From Holophagae bacterium (lineage in GTDB: Bacteria > Acidobacteriota > Thermoanaerobaculia > Thermoanaerobaculales > Sulfomarinibacteraceae): a stretch of 5,770 bases of DNA. Below the pieces are notes generated by a model. It worked only from the letters and a program-made list of their open reading frames with translations. It searched no databases and had not been told where the DNA came from. This document shows positions 1-5,463 of this stretch, piece by piece. Location: contig JAUWTC010000195.1 in the NCBI GenBank assembly GCA_030609785.1, forward strand, positions 1 through 5,770, given 5' to 3'. The first letter of the stretch is position 1, and each line of letters begins with the position of its first letter. Made by a program: the position numbers and the translations under genes.

Positions 1-993
1 AACGAAATCAAGAGTCAAACCGTTGGCGCTCTGCTGGAGACCTATCCCTTCGCCGCGGTCTATTTCGACGGCCATCACGTCGATACCACGGGCCGCGAGT
101 CCGCCACTGTCGTCGATGTGTTCTCGGACTTTGTCACTGCGGCCGGCGAGGATGCGGTGACGACCGCCGACGAGCTCCTGGAAGGACTCAGCGAACACGT
201 TCAGCAGATGCTGCTCTTCCTGGCGGACGATCTGGATACCGTCCGGTCGCTAAGCCTGCTGCCGGGGACCCATAAGGACGGGTCTCCGGAGAACTTCGCC
301 AACATCACAATCAACTCGGGAGAGACCATTTGCATCGTCGGTCCGACCGGGTCGGGCAAGAGCCGACTGCTGGCCGATATCGAGTGGGTCGCCCAGGGGG
401 ACACCCCGACCGGGCGAACGGTCCTACTCAACGATCAGGTCCCCGACCGCAAATGGCGCTTTTCGCCGACCCACAAGCTGGTCGCCCAGCTCTCGCAAAA
501 CATGAACTTCGTCATGGATCTGGCGGTCGAGGAGTTCCTGGAAATGCACGCCGAGAGCCGGCTGGCCGACAACGTCAGGGATGTGGTCGTTCGCATCATC
601 GACCAGGCCAACGATTTGGCTGGGGAGTCCTTTGCTCCGACCACCCCGATTACCAGCCTCTCGGGCGGCCAGTCACGGGCCCTGATGATCGCCGACACGG
701 CGATCTTGAGCCGGTCGCCGATTGTCTTGATCGACGAGATCGAGAACGCCGGCATCGATCGCCAGAAGGCTCTCGAACTGTTGTTGTCCGAGGAGAAGAT
801 CGTCCTGATGGCGACCCATGACCCGGTTTTGGCCCTGATGGGCGGGCGCCGGCTGATCATCGCCAAAGGTGGTATCGAGGCGGTGATCGAGACGACCGAA
901 GCCGAGCGGGTGATCCTCAAAGAGTTGGCGGTAATGGACCGGAGAATGACCGATTTAAGAAACCGCCTGAGGCGGGGCGAGAGGCTTGAGTGA
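1..993 (+). CDS. ABC-type ATPase, C-terminal part (5' end outside window)
   Basis: The frame is open from base 1 with no stop, so the gene starts upstream. The GTG at 118 is probably internal, because the 39 codons before it also read as protein. Counting residues from base 1, the Walker A motif GPTGSGKS lies at 114-121, a Q-loop glutamine near 166 (LSQNMNF), the ABC signature LSGGQ at 220-224, Walker B VLIDEIEN with D245 and E246, and the H-loop histidine (ATHD) at 273. All elements for ATP binding and hydrolysis are present. No membrane segment is seen and no permease is adjacent, so this may be a soluble ABC ATPase and not a transporter subunit. The first ~100 residues are a mostly acidic, helix-prone extension I do not recognise. 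The last ~40 residues are charged (RRMTDLRNRLRRGE) and probably helical. The co-directional Cys-rich gene begins 70 bases after the stop. Substrate and pathway are unknown. Confidence 0.9.
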   Translation, partial: NEIKSQTVGALLETYPFAAVYFDGHHVDTTGRESATVVDVFSDFVTAAGEDAVTTADELLEGLSEHVQQMLLFLADDLDTVRSLSLLPGTHKDGSPENFANITINSGETICIVGPTGSGKSRLLADIEWVAQGDTPTGRTVLLNDQVPDRKWRFSPTHKLVAQLSQNMNFVMDLAVEEFLEMHAESRLADNVRDVVVRIIDQANDLAGESFAPTTPITSLSGGQSRALMIADTAILSRSPIVLIDEIENAGIDRQKALELLLSEEKIVLMATHDPVLALMGGRRLIIAKGGIEAVIETTEAERVILKELAVMDRRMTDLRNRLRRGERLE

Positions 994-1004
994 AGGGTGA
1001 ATAG

Positions 1005-1042
1005 AACACAATTCTCTCGCAAAGACGCAAAGAACGCAAAGG
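1005..1042. repeat. CGCAAAG dispersed repeat, copy 1
   Basis: An AACACAATT box (1005-1013) is followed by three CGCAAAG units at 1018-1024, 1026-1032 and 1035-1041. The same box-plus-three-unit layout recurs at 4880-4920, with the same 13-base offset from box to first unit. It lies 11 bases after the ABC ATPase stop codon. A-rich CGCAAAG tandem stretches of this type are common between genes in environmental bacterial genomes. Their function is not known to me. Confidence 0.75.
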
Positions 1043-1048
1043 AAACAC

Positions 1049-1054
1049 AGGGAG
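1049..1054 (+). promoter_or_regulatory. Ribosome binding site of the Cys-rich protein
   Basis: AGGGAG sits 9 bases before the ATG at 1064. It fixes this start codon and supports translation of a small gene that might otherwise be doubted. Confidence 0.7.
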
Positions 1055-1063
1055 AAATTAATC

Positions 1064-1306
1064 ATGCATGACGGATGTTCAGGATCGTTTGCTTCGGGAG
1101 CGCAGGTGGTGGAAAAGGTGCGGATGATGGGTTTCAACATCCAGCCGATGCCCATGCCGATGATGATTAACTGTTCCAATTGTTCCGGAGATTTTGAAAT
1201 GGTGTGCTTCGAGGGCAAGTGCCCTGAGTGCAACATGGTCTTTGCTGTGACACCCTGCCACGCCTTCGATCCGGCCAATGTAGTGCCGGCGGGGATTGAT
1301 TACTGA
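1064..1306 (+). CDS. Small Cys-rich, zinc-ribbon-like protein (80 aa)
   Basis: An ATG start with a good Shine-Dalgarno site encodes 80 residues. Two CxxC knuckles, C37-S-N-C40 and C53-P-E-C56, are 12 residues apart, the pattern of a zinc ribbon (or, less likely, an Fe-S or rubredoxin-like site). Further cysteines lie at 5, 48 and 65, the last within TPCHAFDP. A Met/Pro-rich stretch (QPMPMPMM, residues 27-34) precedes the first knuckle. There is no signal peptide or membrane segment, so it is likely cytoplasmic. It follows the ABC ATPase on the same strand and its stop lies only 15 bases from the stop of the converging DUF3179-like gene. I do not recognise a named family. Metal binding is inferred from cysteine spacing, and a role as partner of the ATPase is inferred only from position. 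Confidence 0.8.
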   Translation: MHDGCSGSFASGAQVVEKVRMMGFNIQPMPMPMMINCSNCSGDFEMVCFEGKCPECNMVFAVTPCHAFDPANVVPAGIDY

Positions 1307-1326
1307 CCCGGATTCACCGTGTCAGT
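1302..1326. repeat. Short inverted repeat over two convergent stop codons
   Basis: ACTGAC (1302-1307) and GTCAGT (1321-1326) are perfect inverted copies around a 13-base loop. They contain the TGA of the plus-strand gene (1304-1306) and the TGA of the minus-strand gene (1324-1322). A 6-bp stem with no T-run is too weak to call a terminator with confidence. Confidence 0.35.
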
Positions 1327-1969
1327 CGACGACCAGGGTGTTCGGGTAGAACGAACTCCAGGCGAACCAGTAGACCCTGGTGACCGGGAGTTCTTCGAGC
1401 TGTGTGCCGGCCAGCTTTCCTTCGAGGGCGATCCCGGTTGTCGGGTCCCAAACTGACGACGTTGCCGCGTCCTTGAGGACCCCGTCCTCTGTGAAGATCA
1501 GGTTGAGGGTGTGGCCGCCGGCTCGAGCGACGAAGGCCCTGACGCCGCCGTCGGCACCTTGCAGTGCAATCGCCGGCACCTCTCCCAGGGAGAAGGAGGC
1601 CACCTTCGAGGCCCCGACCGTTTCATTCGTCAGAGCAGCTGCATGCGGTCCCTGGGCGACGCCCCAAACCAGCGCCTTGCCGGGCATCTGTTTGACGATT
1701 TCATGGGCGTCGAGTTGCCACAGGCTGTAGGCGTGAGCTTCGCCCTTGATGACGACCCCCATCACCGGCTCTCCCGGTTTCATTTGTCCGTCGGCCGCCT
1801 CTCCCGTCACGAAGGTCGGGTTCTCGATGGCCGGGATGGCGCCGGGTTCGAGCACCTTGTAGATGGGCTCACCGTCGATGACTGCGACGGTCGGGGGGCT
1901 CTTCGGGGCCTCTTCAGCCTGGGCGAAAACTGCCAGGGCGATGATCACTGAAAACAAGATGGTGCGCAC
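1322..1969 (-). CDS. Secreted DUF3179-like protein (215 aa), cysteine motif lost
   Basis: A GTG start with GGAGG four bases upstream opens a protein with a Sec-type signal peptide (MRTILFSVIIALAVFAQA, probable cleavage after residue 18). The remainder resembles the DUF3179 family: AIPAIENPTFV (44-54), GEPVMGVVIKGEAHAYSL (66-83), HEIV (89-92), a W near 174 in the SSVWDP segment, and the family-like ending GKLAGTQLEELPV (184-196) to YPNTLVV (208-214). The usual length is about 250-350 residues, so this is short. Family members normally carry a YCPLCG-type motif after HEIV; the corresponding stretch here (about 100-113, LVWGVAQGPHAAAL) has no cysteine, and the whole protein has none. DUF3179 has no established function that I know of. 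It lies 41 bases after the cysteine desulfurase and is probably co-transcribed with it. The assignment is from recalled motif order, not a profile search. Confidence 0.8.
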   Translation of the reverse strand: MRTILFSVIIALAVFAQAEEAPKSPPTVAVIDGEPIYKVLEPGAIPAIENPTFVTGEAADGQMKPGEPVMGVVIKGEAHAYSLWQLDAHEIVKQMPGKALVWGVAQGPHAAALTNETVGASKVASFSLGEVPAIALQGADGGVRAFVARAGGHTLNLIFTEDGVLKDAATSSVWDPTTGIALEGKLAGTQLEELPVTRVYWFAWSSFYPNTLVVD

Positions 1970-1973
1970 GGTG

Positions 1974-1978
1974 CCTCC
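1974..1978 (-). promoter_or_regulatory. Ribosome binding site of the DUF3179-like gene
   Basis: The minus strand reads GGAGG here, 4 bases before the GTG start at 1969. The spacing is short, but the start is supported because a complete signal peptide begins at this codon. Confidence 0.6.
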
Positions 1979-2010
1979 GGGATAACAGTACGCCGGATGT
2001 GGGTTCGGGG

Positions 2011-3159
2011 TTACCTCCGGAGGCGCTGAACTTCCTCGGCAATCCTCAGGGAGGCGTGCTGGACCTCTTCGGCAGTGCTTGTCCTGCCCAGGCTTATCCT
2101 CAGGGCGCCGGCGGCCAGGGCCTTGGGAAGACCCATCGCCAGGAGGACCTTCGAGGGTTCAGGGTGAACCGAGGCGCAGGCCGAACCCGAGCTGACCGCC
2201 AGGTCTGGCAGTGAGGCCATCAGGGCCTCGCCGTCGATGCCGGGGAAGGCGACGTTGGAAGTATTGGGCAGGCGGGGCGCCCCGGCGCCGTTGATGACGA
2301 CATTGGGGACCGAGTCCACAAGGCTCTGTTCGAAAGCGTCGCGAAGGGTGCCGACATTGGTCGTCATGCGATTCAGGGAATCAGTGGCCAATTGCAGTGC
2401 GGCGGCAAGACCGACCGCCCCCGGGAGATTGACTGTGCCCGACCGCAGGTCCTGTTCGTGGCCGCCTCCGTGAACGAGGGCCTGGAGCTTCAGGGGCGGC
2501 GTCTTCCTCCGGACGTAGAGGGCGCCGCTGCCCTTGGGGCCGTAGCACTTGTGGCCCGACAGCGAGAGCAGGTCGACTCCCAGTTTCCCGACATCGACCG
2601 GAATTTTTCCAGGCCCCTGTGCCGCGTCGCAGTGGACAAGGACGCCGCGAGAGTGTGCGGCCTCGGCGATTTCGGCGATGGGCTGTATGACGCCGGTCTC
2701 ATTGTTGGCCAGCATGACGCTGATCAGGGCGGTGTCCGGCTTGCAGGCTCCAGCGACGGCTTCAGGATCGACACGACCCTCCCGGTCGACGCCGATGATG
2801 GTCAAATCCCAGCCCTCGGCCTTCAGACCCGTCAACACTTCGAGCACCGCGGGGTGCTCGGTCGCCTGGGTGATCAGATGGCGACCCCGGGTGGTCACCG
2901 ACCGCGCGGTCCCCATCAGGGCGAGGTTATTGGACTCGGTGGCCCCCGAAGTAAAAATAATCTCGGTGGCGGAGCGCGCGCCGATCGACTTTGCGACGGC
3001 CTTTCGGGAATTTTCCAAGGCCATGAAGGCGGCTCGCCCGGGTTCATGCTGCCGGCTGGCCGGATTGGCGAAATCAACGCTGAAAAAGGGGAGCATCACC
3101 TCGACCACCCGCGGGTCGCAGGGCGTCGTCGCGTTGAAGTCCAGGTAGGTGACGTCCAT
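2011..3159 (-). CDS. Class I cysteine desulfurase (NifS/IscS family, 382 aa)
   Basis: This PLP enzyme converts L-cysteine to alanine and hands the sulfur, as a persulfide on its own cysteine, to Fe-S cluster or thio-cofactor assembly in the cytoplasm. Visible features are the N-terminal YLDFNATTP, the cofactor-binding SGATESNN (71-78), H102 in ATEHPA (stacks on PLP), D178 and Q181 in HCDAAQ, the Schiff-base lysine K204 in SGHK, the RSGT segment (239-242) and the catalytic C328 in SSGSACAS. These positions match E. coli IscS closely (H104, K206, C328). At 382 residues it lacks the C-terminal tail of IscS that contacts the scaffold. ATG is the start, but no clear Shine-Dalgarno site precedes it. 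No IscU, IscR or NifU gene is in the window, so whether it is iscS, nifS or a specialised paralogue is unresolved. It probably leads an operon with the DUF3179-like gene downstream. Confidence 0.96.
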   Translation of the reverse strand: MDVTYLDFNATTPCDPRVVEVMLPFFSVDFANPASRQHEPGRAAFMALENSRKAVAKSIGARSATEIIFTSGATESNNLALMGTARSVTTRGRHLITQATEHPAVLEVLTGLKAEGWDLTIIGVDREGRVDPEAVAGACKPDTALISVMLANNETGVIQPIAEIAEAAHSRGVLVHCDAAQGPGKIPVDVGKLGVDLLSLSGHKCYGPKGSGALYVRRKTPPLKLQALVHGGGHEQDLRSGTVNLPGAVGLAAALQLATDSLNRMTTNVGTLRDAFEQSLVDSVPNVVINGAGAPRLPNTSNVAFPGIDGEALMASLPDLAVSSGSACASVHPEPSKVLLAMGLPKALAAGALRISLGRTSTAEEVQHASLRIAEEVQRLRR

Positions 3160-3178
3160 GGTGGCACTGTACCGTAAG

Positions 3179-3229
3179 AGCTATCAGCTTTCAGCTCTCA
3201 GCAAAGAACCAAGAAATAGCCACAAAGAG
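3179..3229. repeat. Composite dispersed repeat, copy A
   Basis: An AGCT-TCAGCTCTCAG stretch is followed by an A-rich tail with TAGCCACAAAG. Copy B lies exactly 130 bases downstream. TCAGCTCTCA is identical in both (3191-3200 and 3321-3330), and about 31 of the 40 bases from 3190 onward agree. Confidence 0.65.
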
Positions 3230-3266
3230 AGAAGCAAAATGGGCAGCTGGGACTGTGTCCGGGAGC

Positions 3267-3284
3267 GCGGGGCTCCTGCCCCGC
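3267..3284. repeat. GC-rich hairpin between the composite repeats
   Basis: GCGGGGC (3267-3273) and GCCCCGC (3278-3284) form a perfect 7-bp stem with the 4-base loop TCCT. No T-run follows on either side, so it is not a typical intrinsic terminator. Confidence 0.7.
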
Positions 3285-3308
3285 ATTGTGGCGACCCGAA
3301 TTTTGCAA

Positions 3309-3380
3309 GAAGCTAAGCTGTCAGCTCTCAGTAAAACTCAAAAAAATGGCCACAAAAAGGCACAAAGAGGCGCGAAAAGG
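3309..3380. repeat. Composite dispersed repeat, copy B, with three 10-base units
   Basis: This second copy of the element at 3179-3229 has TCAGCTCTCA at 3321-3330 and ATGGCCACAAAA near 3345. It continues into three contiguous 10-base units, CACAAAAAGG, CACAAAGAGG and CGCGAAAAGG (3351-3380), related to the CGCAAAG repeats at 1018 and 4893. Confidence 0.65.
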
Positions 3381-3410
3381 GAAGGCCAAACTCGCTGGAC
3401 CTGCTGACTG

Positions 3411-3434
3411 GCGCTGACGCTGGCGCTGACGCTG
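3411..3434. repeat. 12-base tandem duplication
   Basis: GCGCTGACGCTG occurs twice back to back (3411-3422 and 3423-3434) with no mismatch. The unit is itself built of CGCTGA/CGCTG half-units and is preceded by a related CTGCTGACTG, so it probably arose by replication slippage. Confidence 0.8.
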
Positions 3435-3460
3435 TATCCAGCCCCGGCCTTCTGGCACAC

Positions 3461-3475
3461 CCCGTCGGAGACGGG
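3461..3475. repeat. Hairpin upstream of the dehalogenase-like gene
   Basis: CCCGTC (3461-3466) and GACGGG (3470-3475) form a perfect 6-bp stem with loop GGA, 34 bases before the ATG at 3510. Only CGCTCTTGG follows, so this is not a standard intrinsic terminator. It could fold in the leader RNA. Confidence 0.5.
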
Positions 3476-3509
3476 CGCTCTTGGAATTAATCAGTGTCGT
3501 GAATTTCGC

Positions 3510-4865
3510 ATGCTACGGTTCTTGGCGATGGAGATCGTAGCCCCGACCCTGCTGATCGCCATTGCTGCGGCTGTCTTTTCCTCTTTCGGTGCGTTTGCGG
3601 TGATTTCTCTTCGCGAGGGGGAACGGAGGGCCACGGTGGTGGCGGCCCTTGTTGCCGTGTGCGGGGCTGCATTTTTCGGGCTCGTCGCGGCACTTCCCGC
3701 ACCGATCCCGGGGGTTATCGTGGGGACCGTGGGAGCGGTTGTCGTCATTGGCATTCTGCTGTGCCTCGCTCCGATCGGTCAGGGCGTAACGCTCGGCGGG
3801 CGGCCATCACGCAGGGTCGACGAGAGGGACGTCATGTTTGCGCGTGCCCGGTTGGCGCCGGGGAGCGCGGAGTTCGAGACCTACTACACGATGCACCCGG
3901 AACACCACGCCGGCGACGATCGAACCCGTGCCCTTCCTGGCCTATTGTCTCCGGATTCGGAAATGGCTGATCCGGTGGCCTTCGCCGCGGCCGACGCGTC
4001 GTTCGACCTGACTGAGGCTCTGCGTCTCGAGGTTGACGGTGAGCCGGCCTCCCCCCAGGTGGAACTCGCCCCCGAGATTTGGGTGGATCGTCTGAAGGAT
4101 CTGGCCCGCTCGAACGGGGCAGTCGGCGTCGGTGTGACCCGGCTCCAGCCGTACCACGTCTACAGTCATATTGGGCGCGGAGCCGGTACGTGGGGTGATG
4201 CCGTTTCACTGAATCACCAGTGGGCGATCGCCTTCACCGTAGAGATGGACCATGCGGCCGTAGCCTACGCTCCCGGGGCGCCGGCGATCGTGGAATCGGC
4301 CCACCAATACGTCGAGTCGGCCAAGATCGCCGTGCAGTTGGCTTCGACCATTCGCCGCTGCGGGTGGAAGGCCCGAGCCCATATCGACGGTAACTACCGC
4401 GTGATTGCGCCCTTGGTCGCGCGGGACGCCGGCCTTGGAGAGATCGGCCGCATGGGATTGTTGATGACACCGGGCCTCGGCCCCCGGGTTCGCCTGGGCG
4501 TGGTGACGACCGATGTTCCGTTGGTGGCCGATCCGCCCGGCGATGATCCCGCGGTGCTTGATTTCTGCGCCATCTGCCGGAAATGCGCAGATGCCTGCCC
4601 GGTCGGCGCGATCCCTGGCGGCGACAGACAACCCATCGATGAAGGTGTGCGCTGGGCCATCGATCCCGACACCTGTTTCCGCTACTGGAATGTCATCGGC
4701 ACCGACTGCGGACGGTGCATGAGCGTCTGCCCCTACTCCCACCCCGACAATGCGGCCCACAATGCCGTGCGCTGGGCCATTGCCCGGTCCGGCGCCGCGC
4801 GGCGGGTGATGCTTTGGATGGACGACCTGTTTTATGGCCGGAATCCCAAGCCGCGCGTCAGATAG
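3510..4865 (+). CDS. Membrane-anchored reductive-dehalogenase-like protein (451 aa)
   Basis: The protein has three hydrophobic helices at about 9-34, 42-63 and 67-89, then a soluble domain resembling the corrinoid/Fe-S reductive dehalogenase family. Landmarks are DERDVMFARARL (104-115), PYHVYSHIGRG (214-224), AGLGEIGRMG (307-316), GPRVRLGVVTTDVPL (324-338) and two ferredoxin-type cluster sites: C353-x2-C356-x2-C359-x3-C363-P, then C389-x10-C400-x2-C403-x3-C407-P. QueG (epoxyqueuosine reductase) also pairs cobalamin with two clusters, but the FRYWNVIGTDCGRC segment is more like RdhA. Classical respiratory RdhA proteins have a Tat signal; none is seen. Positive loops after helix 1 (REGERR) and helix 3 (GGRPSRRVDER), with an uncharged loop between helices 2 and 3, predict a catalytic domain facing the cytoplasm. 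No rdhB-like anchor gene is adjacent. ATG at 3510 or 3528 could be the start; neither has a clear Shine-Dalgarno site. The substrate cannot be inferred. Confidence 0.9.
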   Translation: MLRFLAMEIVAPTLLIAIAAAVFSSFGAFAVISLREGERRATVVAALVAVCGAAFFGLVAALPAPIPGVIVGTVGAVVVIGILLCLAPIGQGVTLGGRPSRRVDERDVMFARARLAPGSAEFETYYTMHPEHHAGDDRTRALPGLLSPDSEMADPVAFAAADASFDLTEALRLEVDGEPASPQVELAPEIWVDRLKDLARSNGAVGVGVTRLQPYHVYSHIGRGAGTWGDAVSLNHQWAIAFTVEMDHAAVAYAPGAPAIVESAHQYVESAKIAVQLASTIRRCGWKARAHIDGNYRVIAPLVARDAGLGEIGRMGLLMTPGLGPRVRLGVVTTDVPLVADPPGDDPAVLDFCAICRKCADACPVGAIPGGDRQPIDEGVRWAIDPDTCFRYWNVIGTDCGRCMSVCPYSHPDNAAHNAVRWAIARSGAARRVMLWMDDLFYGRNPKPRVR

Positions 4866-4879
4866 CAGGCTCCGAAAAA

Positions 4880-4921
4880 AACACAATTGAACCGCAAAGA
4901 GCGCGAAGAGAGGCGCAAAGG
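4880..4921. repeat. CGCAAAG dispersed repeat, copy 2
   Basis: AACACAATT (4880-4888) is followed by CGCAAAG (4893-4899), CGCGAAG (4902-4908) and CGCAAAG (4914-4920), matching the arrangement at 1005-1042. It starts 15 bases after the stop of the dehalogenase-like gene, so both full copies sit just 3' of a coding region. Confidence 0.75.
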
Positions 4922-4933
4922 GGTTGTTATTGA

Positions 4934-4986
4934 TCCCGGCCTTCGGGAGCGCCTAGAAACCGGCTTGAGCTCGAAGGACCGCCGGT
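4934..4986. repeat. Two short hairpins
   Basis: TCCCG/CGGGA (4934-4938 and 4944-4948, loop 5) and ACCGGC/GCCGGT (4959-4964 and 4981-4986, loop 16) are perfect stems. Each alone could be chance in GC-rich DNA; they are listed because they open a continuous run of hairpins. Confidence 0.4.
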
Positions 4987-5002
4987 CGCTCCCGCTCGGC
5001 CC

Positions 5003-5059
5003 TTTTCCTCAAGGGGCAGCATTTGTCAAACCGGGAGAGGGCCCGCCCCTTGAGGAAAA
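5003..5059. repeat. 15-bp perfect inverted repeat
   Basis: TTTTCCTCAAGGGGC (5003-5017) is exactly complementary to 5045-5059, with a 27-base loop. CCGCCG (4979-4984) and CGGCGG (5066-5071) could extend pairing outside it. The T-tract is at the 5' end and the A-tract at the 3' end on either strand, the reverse of an intrinsic terminator. A 15-bp perfect match this close is not expected by chance. It could be the ends of a small palindromic element or the stem of an RNA. Confidence 0.8.
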
Positions 5060-5082
5060 AGACCTCGGCGGCCTACGCCGTT

Positions 5083-5122
5083 GGCCAACATCCGGTCGCT
5101 GGCGCGCTCGCCGGGTGTTGCC
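5083..5122. repeat. 12-bp hairpin with one bulge
   Basis: Bases 5083-5095 (GGCCAACATCCGG) pair with 5111-5122 (CCGGGTGTTGCC), giving 12 pairs with one U-G pair (5091/5115) and a bulged C at 5085, around a 15-base loop. Its right arm is shared with an alternative hairpin, GGGTG/CACCC (5113-5117 and 5122-5126). Confidence 0.65.
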
Positions 5123-5125
5123 ACC

Positions 5126-5182
5126 CTTGACGTTGTCCGCGGCGTCGTGCAAATCGGGAGGGCGCTGCGGGACAACATCAAG
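5126..5182. repeat. 12-of-13 bp hairpin
   Basis: CTTGACGTTGTCC (5126-5138) pairs with GGACAACATCAAG (5170-5182) except for one C/A mismatch (5131/5177), around a 31-base loop. It follows the previous hairpin by only three bases. Confidence 0.7.
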
Positions 5183-5290
5183 AATGGCACGCACCGGTTG
5201 GGGAGGGGGCGCTCCTGTTTCCCGGCGTCGAGGCGGGCTTTCTTCGTCCGGATTCTTTTTGAGCCTCTACCTTGCAGAATCCTGGCTGGA

Positions 5291-5319
5291 TTGACATCTG
5301 ATTGGCGGAGTTGTACGCT
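5291..5319 (+). promoter_or_regulatory. Candidate sigma-70-type promoter
   Basis: A perfect TTGACA -35 hexamer (5291-5296) is followed after 17 bases by TACGCT (5314-5319), which keeps the key first T, second A and last T of the -10 consensus. Transcription would begin near 5326 and run into the EF-G gene with a leader of about 325 bases. The -10 match is only moderate. Confidence 0.45.
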
Positions 5320-5341
5320 ATTGACCGGGTGCGGCGTGTTT

Positions 5342-5376
5342 GAGACTGGCGAGTCTCCCTCCGTGCCGCTTTTTTT
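5342..5376 (+). terminator. Possible weak terminator or attenuator hairpin
   Basis: GAGACT (5342-5347) and AGTCTC (5352-5357) form a perfect stem with loop GGCG. Seven T residues (5370-5376) follow, but 12 bases after the stem instead of directly. It sits just after the candidate promoter, so it could act as an attenuator or merely be leader structure. Confidence 0.3.
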
Positions 5377-5463
5377 GATGTACGCTCGCCGGTGGCGGCT
5401 CCTTCGGTGGCCGGGCACCATCAACGATTTACAGGGCCCTGCCCTTCTCAGCAGTTTTCGTTG

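Larger units (their letters stand above)
3160..3509. other. Divergent intergenic region (350 bases) rich in repeats
   Basis: This stretch separates the cysteine desulfurase from the dehalogenase-like gene and must hold the promoters of both, yet I find no convincing -35/-10 pair on either strand. It contains two related composite repeats, a GC-rich hairpin between them, a 12-base tandem duplication and a second hairpin, each listed separately. I see no gene in it. Confidence 0.7.

Noticed and set aside
435..1022. Long minus-strand frame opposite the ABC ATPase
   Set aside because: It is antisense to a gene with complete ABC motifs and has no recognisable domain; its C-rich end is the reverse of the CGCAAAG repeat.
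2392..3177. A 261-codon plus-strand frame opposite the cysteine desulfurase
   Set aside because: It is a GC-rich shadow of a gene whose catalytic residues are all present on the other strand.
3453..3470. A sigma-54-like TGGCAC element upstream of the dehalogenase-like gene
   Set aside because: Only the -24 half (TGGCAC) is present; the expected TTGC-type -12 element is replaced by GTCGG.
5003..5059. The 15-bp inverted repeat as an intrinsic terminator of the dehalogenase-like gene
   Set aside because: The T-tract precedes the stem and an A-tract follows it on both strands, and the loop is 27 bases, unlike an intrinsic terminator.
4982..5100. CCGGTCGCT repeated at 4982-4990 and 5092-5100
   Set aside because: The same 9-mer also occurs at 242-250 inside the ABC ATPase gene, so it is likely coincidental in GC-rich DNA.
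5080..5182. Integron attC-like sites suggested by GTTG...CAAC inverted arms
   Set aside because: The flanking heptamers do not fit RYYYAAC/GTTRRRY, and no integrase or cassette gene is visible.
4887..5294. A 135-codon plus-strand frame starting MNRKEREERRKG
   Set aside because: Its first residues are just the CGCAAAG repeat translated, and the rest crosses the hairpins with low-complexity Arg/Gly/Ser text. There is no domain or ribosome site.
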